Source: a beta proteobacterium AAP65
GTDB taxonomy: Bacteria > Pseudomonadota > Gammaproteobacteria > Burkholderiales > Burkholderiaceae_C
Direction: 5' to 3'
NCBI GenBank assembly: GCA_001295865.1
Contig: LJHW01000002.1
Span: 186,001 to 250,000, forward strand
Length of the DNA: 64,000 nt
Shown: positions 28,364 to 37,107 of the stretch, one piece after another
Layout of the letters: the number at the start of each line of letters is the position of its first letter
Position numbering within the stretch: position 1 is the stretch's first letter
Notes under the pieces: model-generated
Told to the model about the DNA's origin: nothing
Seen by the model: only the letters and a program-made list of their open reading frames with translations
Database searches by the model: none
Program-made: the position numbers and the translations under genes

Positions 28364-29446
28364 ATGAAAAACAAGATCCTCGTTTTCGTGATCTGCGCGC
28401 TGGCGCTGCTGGCGCTGCCGCTGGTGGCCCAGCATTTCGGCCAGGGCTGGGTGCGCATCATGGCGCTGTCGCTGCTGTACGTGCTGCTGGCGCTGGGCCT
28501 GAACATCGTGGTGGGTTATGCCGGCCTGCTCGACCTGGGCTACGTGGCCTTCTACGCCGTGGGCGCCTACATGTACGCACTGCTGGCCAGCCCGCACCTG
28601 TGGGAGAACTTCGAGTGGATCGCGCAGGCCTTCCCCGATGGCCTGCACTCGCCGATCTGGGTCGTCATTCCGCTTGCGGCGGGCCTGGCGGCCATCGCCG
28701 GTGTGCTGCTGGGCACCCCGGTGCTGAAGCTGCGGGGCGACTACCTGGCGATCGTCACCCTGGGCTTCGGCGAGATCATCCGCGTGTTCATGAACAACCT
28801 CGAGCACCCGGTGAACATCACCAACGGGCCCCGGGGCTTGGACCGCATCGATGCGATGAACATCTTCGGCTTCAGCTTCGGCAAGGCCATCGAGATCGGC
28901 GACTACCGCATCAGTTCGGTGGTGCTGTACTACTACCTCTTCCTGCTGCTGGTGGTGATCAGCGTGATCATCTGCCACCGCCTCGAAACCAGCCGCATCG
29001 GCCGCGCCTGGATGGCCATCCGCGAAGACGAGATCGCGGCCAAGGCCATGGGCATCAACACACGCAACATGAAGCTGCTGGCCTTCGGCATGGGCGCCAC
29101 CTTCGGCGGCGTTTCCGGCGCGATGTTCGCGTCTTTCCAGGGCTTCGTGTCGCCCGAGAGCTTCAGCCTGCAGGAAAGCGTGTTGATCGTCGCCATGGTG
29201 GTGCTGGGCGGCATGGGCCACCTGCCGGGCGTCATCCTCGGTGCGGTGATGCTGGCCGCGCTGCCCGAGGTGCTGCGTTACGTGGCCGCGCCGTTGCAGC
29301 AACTGACGGGCGGGCGGCTGGACGCCTCCATCCTGCGCCAATTGCTGATCGCGCTGGCGATGATCGGCATCATGCTGGCGCGGCCGCGCGGCCTGTGGCC
29401 GGCGCGTGAACACGGCAAGGCGGCACCGCAGCCGGTGTCGAACTGA
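28364..29446 (+). CDS. livM: Branched-chain amino acid ABC permease LivM
   Basis: A 360-residue permease with about ten hydrophobic segments. It has the typical LYVLLALGLNIVVGYAGLLD near residue 40, GDYLAIVTLGFGEIIRVFMN, and the cytoplasmic coupling loop RIGRAWMAIREDEIAAKAMG. ATG at 28364 follows GACGGAGGAG, a strong ribosome site. It pairs with LivH in the same transcription unit. Confidence 0.93.
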   Translation: MKNKILVFVICALALLALPLVAQHFGQGWVRIMALSLLYVLLALGLNIVVGYAGLLDLGYVAFYAVGAYMYALLASPHLWENFEWIAQAFPDGLHSPIWVVIPLAAGLAAIAGVLLGTPVLKLRGDYLAIVTLGFGEIIRVFMNNLEHPVNITNGPRGLDRIDAMNIFGFSFGKAIEIGDYRISSVVLYYYLFLLLVVISVIICHRLETSRIGRAWMAIREDEIAAKAMGINTRNMKLLAFGMGATFGGVSGAMFASFQGFVSPESFSLQESVLIVAMVVLGGMGHLPGVILGAVMLAALPEVLRYVAAPLQQLTGGRLDASILRQLLIALAMIGIMLARPRGLWPAREHGKAAPQPVSN

Positions 29447-29457
29447 AGCGGGCGGGC

Positions 29458-30255
29458 GTGAGCACAGTGAACACCATGAACACCAACACCGCACCCGTCT
29501 TGAAAGTGCAGGGCGTCAGCAAGCGTTTTGGCGGCTTGCAGGCCTTGAGCGACGTCGGCATCACCATCCTGCCCGGGCAGGTCTACGGCCTCATCGGCCC
29601 CAACGGCGCCGGCAAGACGACCTTCTTCAACGTCATCACCGGCCTGTACATCCCCGACAGCGGCAGCTTCGAGCTCGGCGGCGCGCCCTACAAGCCCAGC
29701 GCCGTGCACGAGGTGGCCAAGGCTGGCATCGCGCGCACCTTCCAGAACATCCGCCTCTTCGCCGAGATGACGGCGCTGGAGAACGTGATGGTCGGGCGCC
29801 ACGTGCGCACGCAGTCTGGCCTGGGCGGTGCCATCTTCCGCACCGCCAGCTTCAAGGCGGAAGAAGCCGGCATCGCGCAGCGCGCGCAGGAACTGCTGGA
29901 TTACGTGGGCATCGGCAAGTACGCCGACTTCAAGGCACGCACGCTGAGCTACGGCGACCAGCGCCGGCTGGAGATCGCCCGCGCGCTGGCCACCGACCCG
30001 AAACTCATCGCGCTGGACGAGCCTGCCGCCGGCATGAACGCCACCGAGAAGGTGGTGCTGCGCGAGCTGATCGACCGCATCCGCAAGGACGGCCGCACCA
30101 TCCTGCTCATCGAGCACGACGTGAAGCTGGTGATGGGCCTGTGCGACCGCGTGACGGTGCTCGACTATGGCAAGCAGATCGCCGAAGGCCACCCCGCCGA
30201 GGTGCAGAAGAACGAAAAGGTGATCGAGGCCTACCTCGGCGCCGGTGCACATTGA
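29458..30255 (+). CDS. livG: Branched-chain amino acid ABC ATP-binding protein LivG
   Basis: A 265-residue ATPase. It carries Walker A GPNGAGKTTFFNVITG, Q-loop region GIARTFQNIRLF, signature LSYGDQRRLEIARAL, Walker B LIALDEPAAGMN and switch His in LLIEHDVKLVM. The signature is the LSYG variant usual in LivG. GTG at 29458 is taken as the start; an in-frame ATG at 29476 is equally possible. The ribosome site of livF follows directly after its stop. Confidence 0.92.
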   Translation: MSTVNTMNTNTAPVLKVQGVSKRFGGLQALSDVGITILPGQVYGLIGPNGAGKTTFFNVITGLYIPDSGSFELGGAPYKPSAVHEVAKAGIARTFQNIRLFAEMTALENVMVGRHVRTQSGLGGAIFRTASFKAEEAGIAQRAQELLDYVGIGKYADFKARTLSYGDQRRLEIARALATDPKLIALDEPAAGMNATEKVVLRELIDRIRKDGRTILLIEHDVKLVMGLCDRVTVLDYGKQIAEGHPAEVQKNEKVIEAYLGAGAH

Positions 30256-30268
30256 GGGACGGCAGACG

Positions 30269-30982
30269 ATGAGCCAGACCATGTTGAAAGTCAGCGGCCT
30301 GAAGGTCGCTTATGGCGGCATCCAGGCCGTCAAGGGCGTGAGCTTCGAGGTGCGCGAAGGTGAACTCGTCAGCCTGATCGGCGCCAACGGCGCCGGCAAG
30401 ACGACCACGCTGAAAGCCGTGACGGGCACACAGCCCGTGGCCGAAGGCAGCATCGAGTACCTGGGCCGCGACATCAAGGGCCAGGGCCCCTGGGATCTGG
30501 TGAAGCAGGGCCTGGTGATGGTGCCGGAGGGCCGCGGCACCTTCACGCGCATGACCATCACCGAGAACCTGCAGATGGGCGCCTTCGTGCGCAAAGACAA
30601 GGAGATCGACGCCGACATCGAGAAGGTCTTCGCCATCTTCCCGCGCTTGAAAGAACGCCGCAACCAGCTGGCCGGCACCATGAGCGGCGGCGAACAGCAG
30701 ATGCTGGCCATGGGCCGCGCGCTGCTGGCCCGGCCCAAAGTGCTGCTGCTGGACGAGCCCAGCATGGGCCTGAGCCCCATCATGGTCGACAAGATCTTCG
30801 AGGTGGTGGCCGACATCCACAGCCGCGGCACCACGGTGCTGCTGGTGGAGCAGAACGCCAGCCGCGCCCTCGGCCTGGCCAACCGCGGCTACGTGATGGA
30901 CTCGGGCGAGATCACGATGACGGGCGAGGCCAAGGCGCTGCTCAACGACCCCAAGGTGCGCGCCGCCTACCTCGGCGAATGA
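30269..30982 (+). CDS. livF: Branched-chain amino acid ABC ATP-binding protein LivF
   Basis: A 237-residue ATPase. It has Walker A GANGAGKTTTLKAVTG, the LivF-type MVPEGRGTFTRMTITENL, signature MSGGEQQMLAMGRALL, Walker B VLLLDEPSMGLSP and a final VRAAYLGE. It forms the ATPase heterodimer with LivG. Its stop overlaps the start of the next gene by 4 bp (ATGA), so an unrelated exported protein is translationally coupled to this transporter. Confidence 0.93.
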   Translation: MSQTMLKVSGLKVAYGGIQAVKGVSFEVREGELVSLIGANGAGKTTTLKAVTGTQPVAEGSIEYLGRDIKGQGPWDLVKQGLVMVPEGRGTFTRMTITENLQMGAFVRKDKEIDADIEKVFAIFPRLKERRNQLAGTMSGGEQQMLAMGRALLARPKVLLLDEPSMGLSPIMVDKIFEVVADIHSRGTTVLLVEQNASRALGLANRGYVMDSGEITMTGEAKALLNDPKVRAAYLGE

Positions 30983-31830
30983 CGATGCAGCGGCGCGAAC
31001 TCCTGGGTTCGGGCAGCGCGGCGCTGTTGCTCGCACTGGTGGGCGCGCGGGCTGCGCAGGCGGCGGGTTTCCGCCTGCAGACCGGCACCGTGCTGCCGCC
31101 CACGCCCGACACCTGGTCGTTCCAGGTATTCGAGAACGGCGATCTGGTGGGCGTGCAGCGCCAGGGTTCGCGCGGTCGCACCGAACTGCACATCGTTTCG
31201 GCCAGCAGCGGTTTCAAGCGTTTTGCGCAGCAGACCGAAACCGCGCTGGAGGCCGCCGACGCCGGCTGGGACTTCGTGGCCCTGGCCAACCGCGACCTGG
31301 TGGCGGTGCGGCGCAACGGCGCTTCGGGCAAGACCGAAGTGCACGTGCTCGACAGCAGCGCCGATTACCGCGCTTACAAGCTGCAGACCCCCACGGTGCT
31401 GCCCGCTACCGACCGCCGCTGGAGCTTCGGCGCGAATTCGAACGGCGACCTGGTGTGCATCAACCGCCTGTCGGTGACAGGCCAGACCGAGGTGCTGGTG
31501 CTTGACGCCAAGAGCCGCTACCAGCGCGTGGCCCTGCAGGCCGACACCGCGCTGCACGCCACCGACACCACCTGGGATTTCGGCGTGCTGCCCGACGGTG
31601 ACATCGTGGCCTTCAACCGCGGCGGCAGCTCGGCACGCAGCGAGGTGCACGTGCTCGATGCCACGCGCCGTTATGGCGCCTTTCGCCGCCAGGCACCGAC
31701 ACCGCTGCCCCCAGTGACGAAGGCCTGGCAGTTTGCCCTGCGCAGCAATGGCGAGGTGTATGCGGTGCTCACCCAGGGCGGGGGCAGCGGCAAGACCGAG
31801 GTGCACGTCTTCGACGCACTCAGCGGCTGA
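30979..31830 (+). CDS. Exported five-repeat protein, probable beta-propeller, coupled to livF
   Basis: A 283-residue protein that I do not recognise as a named family. The N-terminus MTMQRRELLGSGSAALLLAL with ARAAQA|AG is a Tat-like or Sec signal; ATG at 30985 is an alternative start. The rest is five repeats of about 48-51 residues. Each has a Trp-x-Phe or Trp-x-Phe-like core, then NGDLV-type (x-G-D-L/I-V/Y), an SGKTEVHVL-type strand and a Tyr/Phe linking to the next unit. Five W-x-F/NG-x-L repeats of this length recall the five-bladed propeller of tachylectin-2, a sugar-binding lectin, but no homology can be proved by eye. Overlap with the livF stop implies shared expression with livHMGF. 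Periplasmic sugar, peptide or protein binding is a reasonable guess. Confidence 0.75.
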   Translation: MTMQRRELLGSGSAALLLALVGARAAQAAGFRLQTGTVLPPTPDTWSFQVFENGDLVGVQRQGSRGRTELHIVSASSGFKRFAQQTETALEAADAGWDFVALANRDLVAVRRNGASGKTEVHVLDSSADYRAYKLQTPTVLPATDRRWSFGANSNGDLVCINRLSVTGQTEVLVLDAKSRYQRVALQADTALHATDTTWDFGVLPDGDIVAFNRGGSSARSEVHVLDATRRYGAFRRQAPTPLPPVTKAWQFALRSNGEVYAVLTQGGGSGKTEVHVFDALSG

Positions 31831-31850
31831 GCCCAGCCGCCGCGGCGCGC

Positions 31851-32633
31851 CTACTTCAGGCCGCCCGACAGAAACTGCCGCAGGCGTTCGCTGCGCGGCC
31901 GAGCCAGCACCTCGCCTGGTGGGCCCTGTTCTTCGATGCGGCCCTGGTGCAGGAAGACCACCTCGCTGGCCACCTCGCGCGCAAAAGCCATCTCGTGCGT
32001 CACCACCAGCATGGTGCGGCCCTCGGCGGCCAGGCCGCGCATCACCGCCAGCACCTCGCCCACCAGCTCGGGGTCGAGCGCCGAGGTGGGTTCGTCGAAA
32101 AGCAGGATCTCCGGGTCCATGGCCAGCGCGCGGGCGATGGCGACGCGCTGCTGTTCGCCGCCACTCAGCTGCGCCGGGTAGGCGTCGCGCCGGTGGCTGA
32201 GGCCCACACGTTCCAGCAGCGCATGGGCGCGCACTACCGCCTCATCGCGGCTGCGCCCCAGCACGTGGATGGGCGCTTCGGTGATGTTCTGCGTGACGCT
32301 GCGGTGGGCCCAGAGGTTGAAACCCTGGAAGACCATGGCCAGCCGCGTGCGCCAGCGCTGCAGCTGCTGCGCATCGGGGCAGTGCAGGGCGCCGTCGGCG
32401 CCGGGACGCAGCGCCAGCGTTTCATCGCCGAGCTTCAGCGTGCCGCGTGTGGGTGTCTCCAGCAGGTTCAGGCAGCGCAGCAGCGTGCTCTTGCCCGAGC
32501 CGCTGGCGCCGATGAGGGCCAGTACGGCGCCCTTCGGTGCGTGCAGCGTGATGCCTTTCAGGACCTCGCGCGTGCCGTAGCGGTGGTGCAGGTCGGTGAC
32601 ACGCAGGCCGCCACCTTCCGGGGCCGTCGTCAT
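31851..32633 (-). CDS. Polar amino acid ABC ATP-binding protein (AotP/HisP-type)
   Basis: A 260-residue ATPase of the amino-acid (PAAT) import group. It carries Walker A GASGSGKSTLLRCLNLLE, the HisP-like QRWRTRLAMVFQGFNLWAH, signature LSGGEQQRVAIARALAMDP, Walker B ILLFDEPTSALDPE and TMLVVTHEMAFAREVA. FQGFNLWAH and the inserted stretch before it are as in HisP and AotP. It is the last gene of the five-gene minus-strand transporter unit. Its start overlaps the stop of the deacylase-like gene by 4 bp. Confidence 0.9.
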   Translation of the reverse strand: MTTAPEGGGLRVTDLHHRYGTREVLKGITLHAPKGAVLALIGASGSGKSTLLRCLNLLETPTRGTLKLGDETLALRPGADGALHCPDAQQLQRWRTRLAMVFQGFNLWAHRSVTQNITEAPIHVLGRSRDEAVVRAHALLERVGLSHRRDAYPAQLSGGEQQRVAIARALAMDPEILLFDEPTSALDPELVGEVLAVMRGLAAEGRTMLVVTHEMAFAREVASEVVFLHQGRIEEQGPPGEVLARPRSERLRQFLSGGLK

Positions 32634-33751
32634 GGCGAAAGCAGCCGCCCGTGGCGCAGCGCTTCGGCGCCCGCCACCTTGCCCAGCCGGCCACCGGCGC
32701 GTGTGTAGCGGCTGTTGCAACGTGCGTAGAACACGCCGCTGGTGGGCGCGTGCAGCGGTGTGGTCTGGCCGGAGATGGGGTCGATCAGCTCGGCCATCAC
32801 ATCGCCGGCCTGCACTTTCTCGCCCGGCTCGCGCACGAAGACCACCACGCCGCCGTGCGGTGCCACGATGGGCATCGAGCCGGCCAGCGGCGTGGCTGCG
32901 CATTGCAGCGGCGGCACCGGGGCGGGCGGCAGGTCGAGCACACCGCGCAGGGCCAGGTCATGCAGCAAGGCCTGGGCATCGGCCGCGGCGGTGGCGTGGG
33001 TCACGTCGTTCTGCCCGCGCAGCTCCACCGTCACGGCCAGGCTGGGTTGTGGTGGCAGTGGCAACGCGGGGCCCAGGCGTTCGGCCAGCGCGGGCCAGAG
33101 CATCGAGCAGGCTTCGTCGAAGGGGTCGCCGCCCGAGCGTTCGGCCAGCAGCACGGCACGAGCACCCAGGTACGCGGCCAGCGGCTGCAGCGCCGGCCAG
33201 CAGGCGGGTGTGGTGTAGAGGTGCAGCGCGGCTTCGCCGTCGCAGTGCAGGTCGAGCACGAGGTCGGCGTCGCAGGCCAGACCCAGCAGCAGGCGGCGCA
33301 GGCTGTCGAGCGTGGTGGCCACAGGCAGCGCGGCCACGGCCTCGCGCAAGGCGGCGCGGACGGTGGCGAGGTTGGCCGTGGCATCGCTGCCCAGCCGGTC
33401 TTGCACGGCGGTGAAGACGGTGTCGGTGAGGTCGGTGTAGCCGCGGTTGAAGTTCTCGCCACTGGCCAGTTCAAAACGGCCGTGGTGCTGGCCTTGCATC
33501 CACTGGTGCAGGCCGATGGGGTTGGCCGCCGGCAGCAGCACCACCTCGCCGCGCACGCGGCCTTCGGCCTGCAGCGTGTCCAGGCGCTGGCGCAGGTGGT
33601 GCGCCACCAGCATGCCGGGTGTTTCATCGGCGTGCAGCGAGGCCTGCACCAGCACCTTGGGGCCGCGGCCGGGCTGGCCGTAGTGCAGGCTGACCAGCGT
33701 TTGTGTGGTGCCCGGCGTGGGCGCGAGCAGTTCGTGGTGTTGGATCGTCAT
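32630..33751 (-). CDS. Succinylglutamate desuccinylase/aspartoacylase family protein (AotO-like)
   Basis: A 373-residue member of the AstE/AspA zinc carboxypeptidase-like family. The zinc motif His-x-x-Glu is in ASLHADETPGML. NPIGLHQWMQG and FNRGY follow, and the third zinc ligand lies in LVLDLHCDGEAALHLYT. The C-terminal beta domain (VAPHGGVVVFVREPGEKVQA) is as in AstE-like proteins. It sits between the second permease and the ATPase of an amino-acid transporter. This is exactly where aotO sits in the Pseudomonas aotJQMOP arginine/ornithine operon. It may deacylate an imported N-acyl amino acid or trim it at the membrane. No signal peptide is visible, so it should be cytoplasmic. Confidence 0.85.
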   Translation of the reverse strand: MTIQHHELLAPTPGTTQTLVSLHYGQPGRGPKVLVQASLHADETPGMLVAHHLRQRLDTLQAEGRVRGEVVLLPAANPIGLHQWMQGQHHGRFELASGENFNRGYTDLTDTVFTAVQDRLGSDATANLATVRAALREAVAALPVATTLDSLRRLLLGLACDADLVLDLHCDGEAALHLYTTPACWPALQPLAAYLGARAVLLAERSGGDPFDEACSMLWPALAERLGPALPLPPQPSLAVTVELRGQNDVTHATAAADAQALLHDLALRGVLDLPPAPVPPLQCAATPLAGSMPIVAPHGGVVVFVREPGEKVQAGDVMAELIDPISGQTTPLHAPTSGVFYARCNSRYTRAGGRLGKVAGAEALRHGRLLSP

Positions 33752-33772
33752 GCGCGGTGCCGCATCGCGGCT

Positions 33773-34462
33773 TCAGGAAGAACGCTGCATCGGCTGCAGC
33801 CAGCGCTTTTCAGCGGCGTGGAACAGCGCCACCAGCACGCCCGTCATCAGCAGGTAGAACACGGCGGCGGTGAGGAAGGCCTCGAAGGGCAGGTAGTGCA
33901 CGTTGTTGAACTCGCGCGCGGCGCCGGTCAGCTCGGCCAGGGTCACCACGCTGGCCAGCGCGGTGCTGTGCAGCATCAGCACCACCTCGTTGCCATAGGC
34001 CGGCAGCGCGCGGCGCAACGCCGAAGGCAGCACGATGCGGCGCAGCAGCACCCAGCGTGACATGCCCAAGGCCCGCCCGGCCTCGATCTCGCCGGCAGGC
34101 ACGGCGCGCAACGCGCCGTGGAAGATCTCGGTGGTGTAGGCGCAGGTGTTGATGGCAAAGGCCAGGATGGCGCAGAACGAGGCCGAACGCAGCCAGGGCC
34201 AGAAGATGCTTCCTCGCACCGCCTCGAACTGCGCCAGGCCGTAGTACAGCAGGAAGAGCTGCACCAGCAGCGGCGTGCCGCGCACGACATAGTTGAAGCA
34301 CGCCACCGGCCCGCGCACCCAGCGTGAACGCGCCCCGCGCGCCACCGCCAGCGGCACCGCGGCCAGGCCGCCGAGCAGCAGCGCAGCCGCCAGCAGCTGC
34401 AGCGTGAGCCAGGCGCCCGCGGCGTACTTCGGCAAGGCCTCGGCAATGGTGGCCCACTCCAT
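33773..34462 (-). CDS. Polar amino acid ABC permease (AotM/HisM-type)
   Basis: A 229-residue permease with about five membrane helices and the family's ATPase-contact loop AGRALGMSRWVLLRRIVLPS. TLQLLAAALLLGGLAAVPLA opens the first transmembrane region and NYVVRGTPLLVQLFLLYYGL follows. The stop of the preceding permease and this start share one base. Together the two permeases form the heterodimeric channel. Confidence 0.9.
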   Translation of the reverse strand: MEWATIAEALPKYAAGAWLTLQLLAAALLLGGLAAVPLAVARGARSRWVRGPVACFNYVVRGTPLLVQLFLLYYGLAQFEAVRGSIFWPWLRSASFCAILAFAINTCAYTTEIFHGALRAVPAGEIEAGRALGMSRWVLLRRIVLPSALRRALPAYGNEVVLMLHSTALASVVTLAELTGAAREFNNVHYLPFEAFLTAAVFYLLMTGVLVALFHAAEKRWLQPMQRSS

Positions 34463-35163
34463 CAGTGTGCCCCCTGCGTTGGTGGCGCGGTCTGCCCCAC
34501 CGAGAGCTTCTTCCGCGCCCAGGCAAACCCCAGCTCCGACAGGGCCGTGAAGGCCAGGTAGGCCAGCGCCACCGCGCCGTAGAAGAGGAAGGGCTCGCGC
34601 GTGTTACCCGCGGCCAGCGCGGCGCGGTTGGTGAGGTCGGACAGCCCGATCACCGAAACGATGGCCGTGCCCTTGAGCATCACCAGCCAGGTGTTCGACA
34701 GCCCCGGCAGCGCGTGGCGCAGCATCTGCGGGCCGACGATGCGCCGCAGCACCTGCCAGCGCGTGAAGCCGTAGGCCAGCGCCGCTTCCCGCTGGCCGGC
34801 GGGCACGGCGAGCATGGCGCCGCGCAGCACCTCGGCGACGTAGGCGCCGAAGATGAAACCCAGGGTCAGCACGCCGGCAACAAACGGGTCGATGTCGATG
34901 TAGCCCCAACCCAGGCGGTCGCCCAGGTGGTTGATGGCCAGCTGGCCGCCGTAGAAGATCAGCAGCATCAGCACCAGGTCGGGCACACCGCGCACGAGCG
35001 TGGTGTAGGCCAAGGCCGTGCGGCTGGCGCAGCGTGAACGCGACAGCCGCGCGCTGGCCCCCACCAGGCCCAGCGCCAGCGCCAGTGCCAGCGAAGTCGC
35101 CGCCACCCCCAGCGTCAGCAGCGCGCCCTGCAGCAGGCTGGGGCCGTAGCCGTGCAGGAACAT
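34462..35163 (-). CDS. Polar amino acid ABC permease (AotQ/HisQ-type)
   Basis: A 233-residue permease. MFLHGYGPSLLQGALLTLGV is a HisQ-like start. YTTLVRGVPDLVLMLLIFYG and the coupling loop REAALAYGFTRWQVLRRIVG are typical. About five helices. It lies 9 bp after the binding-protein gene and shares its last base with the first of the next permease. Confidence 0.9.
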   Translation of the reverse strand: MFLHGYGPSLLQGALLTLGVAATSLALALALGLVGASARLSRSRCASRTALAYTTLVRGVPDLVLMLLIFYGGQLAINHLGDRLGWGYIDIDPFVAGVLTLGFIFGAYVAEVLRGAMLAVPAGQREAALAYGFTRWQVLRRIVGPQMLRHALPGLSNTWLVMLKGTAIVSVIGLSDLTNRAALAAGNTREPFLFYGAVALAYLAFTALSELGFAWARKKLSVGQTAPPTQGAH

Positions 35164-35172
35164 GGGCCGGGT

Positions 35173-35970
35173 TTACTTCGTGTCGCCGTAGACGTCGAAG
35201 CTGAAGTAGCGGTCCTGGATCTGCTTGTAGGTGCCGTTGGCGCGGATGGCTCGGATGGCGGCGTTGAAACGTTCGGCCAGCGCGGTGTCGGCCTTGCGCA
35301 CGGCGATGCTGGAGCCGGTGCCGAAGTACTTTTCGTCGGTGTAGTTGGGGCCGAAGAAGGCGAAGGCCTTGCCCTGCGGCTTCTTGAGCAGGCCGCCGTC
35401 GATGGCGACCGAATCGCCCATGGCCACGTCGATGCGGCCGGCGGCCAGATCGAGGTAAACCTCGTCGGCCTTGCCGTAGCGCACGATCTCGCTGGCCTTG
35501 AAGGTGTCGGTGACAAAACGGTCGTGGATGGTGCTGCGCTGCACGCCGATGCGCTTGCCCTTCAAGCCTTCAGGCGTGGCTTGCAGCGGGGCGCCGGCCT
35601 TGGCCACCAGGCGCGCCGGGGTGCTGTAGTACTTCTGGGTGAAGGCCACCACCTTGCGGCGTTCGTCCGTGGCCGACATCGAGGCGATGATGGCGTCGAA
35701 CTTGCGCGCCTGCAGCGCCGGGATCATGCCGTCCCACTCTTGCGGCACCAGCGTGCACTCGGCCTTCATCTGCGCACACAGCGCCTGGGCCATGTCGATG
35801 TCGAAGCCCTTGATCTTGCCGTCGGGGCCCATCTCGCTGAAGGGCGGGTAGGCGCCTTCGACGCCGATGCGCACCTTCTTCCAGTCGGGGGCCTGGGCGG
35901 TGGCGGCCAGGGGCAGGGCGGCGGCGAAGGCCGCGGCGGCCAGCACGCAGGTGAAACGCTTGCGGTTCAT
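35173..35970 (-). CDS. Basic/polar amino acid binding protein (AotJ/HisJ-type)
   Basis: A 265-residue periplasmic binding protein. The signal peptide is about 1-24 (ALPLAATAQA). The mature start VRIGVEGAYPPFSEMGPDGK and GFDIDMAQALCAQMKAECTL match the lysine/arginine/ornithine-histidine binding group. A pair of cysteines (in QALCAQMKAECT) sits where HisJ and LAO proteins have a disulfide. ATG at 35970 is chosen because it gives the signal peptide. The gene begins 7 bp after the reductase stop, so it may be read from the same promoter. Ligand is probably Arg, Orn, Lys or His by family; the exact one is not visible. Confidence 0.9.
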   Translation of the reverse strand: MNRKRFTCVLAAAAFAAALPLAATAQAPDWKKVRIGVEGAYPPFSEMGPDGKIKGFDIDMAQALCAQMKAECTLVPQEWDGMIPALQARKFDAIIASMSATDERRKVVAFTQKYYSTPARLVAKAGAPLQATPEGLKGKRIGVQRSTIHDRFVTDTFKASEIVRYGKADEVYLDLAAGRIDVAMGDSVAIDGGLLKKPQGKAFAFFGPNYTDEKYFGTGSSIAVRKADTALAERFNAAIRAIRANGTYKQIQDRYFSFDVYGDTK

Positions 35971-35977
35971 GGCGGGG

Positions 35978-37018
35978 TCACTCCTGGCCTTGTTTGTCGG
36001 CTTCCGACGTGAAGCTGTCGGCGTAGAACTCGTCTTCCGGCAGGCCGCATTGCTCAACGAAATCGCGCTGCGCCGATGCCACGACGATGGGCGCGCCGCA
36101 GGCGTAGACCTGGTGTCCGGCGAGGCTGGGAAAGTCTTCCATCACAGCGCGGTGCACAAAGCCCGTGCGGCCCGCCCAGCCGTCTTCAGGCAAGGCGTTG
36201 CTCACCACCGGCACGTAGCGCAGCCAGGGCAGTTCGGCCGCGGCCTGTGCGCACCAGGCGTTTTCGTAGAGGTCGGCCGGGCGGCGGCCGCCCCAGTACA
36301 GCACGGCCGGGCGCGTCATGGCCTTGTGCTGCAGCTGCTGGATCAGCGCCTTGATGGGCGCGAAGCCCGTGCCGCTGGCCAGCAGCACCATGGGCTTGTT
36401 CGACTCCTCGCGCAGGAAGAAGCTGCCGAAGGGGCCTTCCATACGCAGGATGTCCTTCTCCTTCATCGCGCCGAAGACGTGGTCGGTGAACTTGCCGCCG
36501 GGCATGTGGCGGATGTGCAGTTCGATGGCCGGCGGGCTGCCCAGCAGGTGCGGCGCGTTGGCCATGCTGTAGCTGCGGCGCGCCCCGTCGCGCAGGATGA
36601 ACTCGACGTACTGGCCGGCGCGGTATTGCAGGTTCTGGTTCGCAGGCAGCTGCAGCTTCACCACCGCCACGTCGTCGCTGGGCTTGCTCAGGCTCAGCAC
36701 ACGCGAGGGCAGCTTCAGCACCGGGTACTCGCCCGCGCCGGGCACGCTGCGCGCTTCCACCACGCAATCGGTCTGCGGGTGGGCGCAGCAGGTCAGGATG
36801 TAGCCCTTTTCTTCTTCTTCGGCCGTCAGCGCCTTGAGCTGGTGCGGTCCATGCACCACGCGGCCTTCCAGCAGCCGGCTCTTGCACGAGCCGCAGGCGC
36901 CGTCGCGGCAGCCGTAGGGCAGGCCCACGCCCTGGCGGATGGCGGCGGGCAGGATGGCCTCGTCGGCGTCGACAGTGAAGCCGCGCTCGGAGGGTTTCAG
37001 GGTGATCTGGAAGCTCAT
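35978..37018 (-). CDS. 2Fe-2S/FAD oxidoreductase (CDP-6-deoxy-delta-3,4-glucoseen reductase-like)
   Basis: A 346-residue single-chain electron transfer protein. The N-terminal plant-type ferredoxin domain has Cys37, Cys42, Cys45 and Cys77 (GCRDGACGSCK, LTCC). An FAD-binding barrel with RSYSMANAPH (about 165-175) and an NAD(P)H domain with LLASGTGFAPIKALIQQL (about 225) follow. Burkholderiales genomes routinely carry one copy annotated as CDP-6-deoxy-glucoseen reductase, although no dideoxysugar genes are present here. A role as a general NAD(P)H-dependent reductase partner is more likely. It is divergent from the SDR-like gene and just upstream of the amino-acid transporter. Confidence 0.88.
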   Translation of the reverse strand: MSFQITLKPSERGFTVDADEAILPAAIRQGVGLPYGCRDGACGSCKSRLLEGRVVHGPHQLKALTAEEEEKGYILTCCAHPQTDCVVEARSVPGAGEYPVLKLPSRVLSLSKPSDDVAVVKLQLPANQNLQYRAGQYVEFILRDGARRSYSMANAPHLLGSPPAIELHIRHMPGGKFTDHVFGAMKEKDILRMEGPFGSFFLREESNKPMVLLASGTGFAPIKALIQQLQHKAMTRPAVLYWGGRRPADLYENAWCAQAAAELPWLRYVPVVSNALPEDGWAGRTGFVHRAVMEDFPSLAGHQVYACGAPIVVASAQRDFVEQCGLPEDEFYADSFTSEADKQGQE

Positions 37019-37107
37019 GGTGGCGGGTCTGTGCGCTGTGGGCGCGCTCGTAAACTCAAGTGCGAATTGTGCCCGGGCCCCGGGCACCGCCTGCCTTGCC
37101 GCCTGCC

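Noticed and set aside
35978..37018. Dideoxysugar pathway gene.
   Set aside because: The annotation by name (CDP-6-deoxy-glucoseen reductase) is not supported by any sugar-biosynthesis neighbour; only the 2Fe-2S/FAD/NAD(P)H layout is secure.
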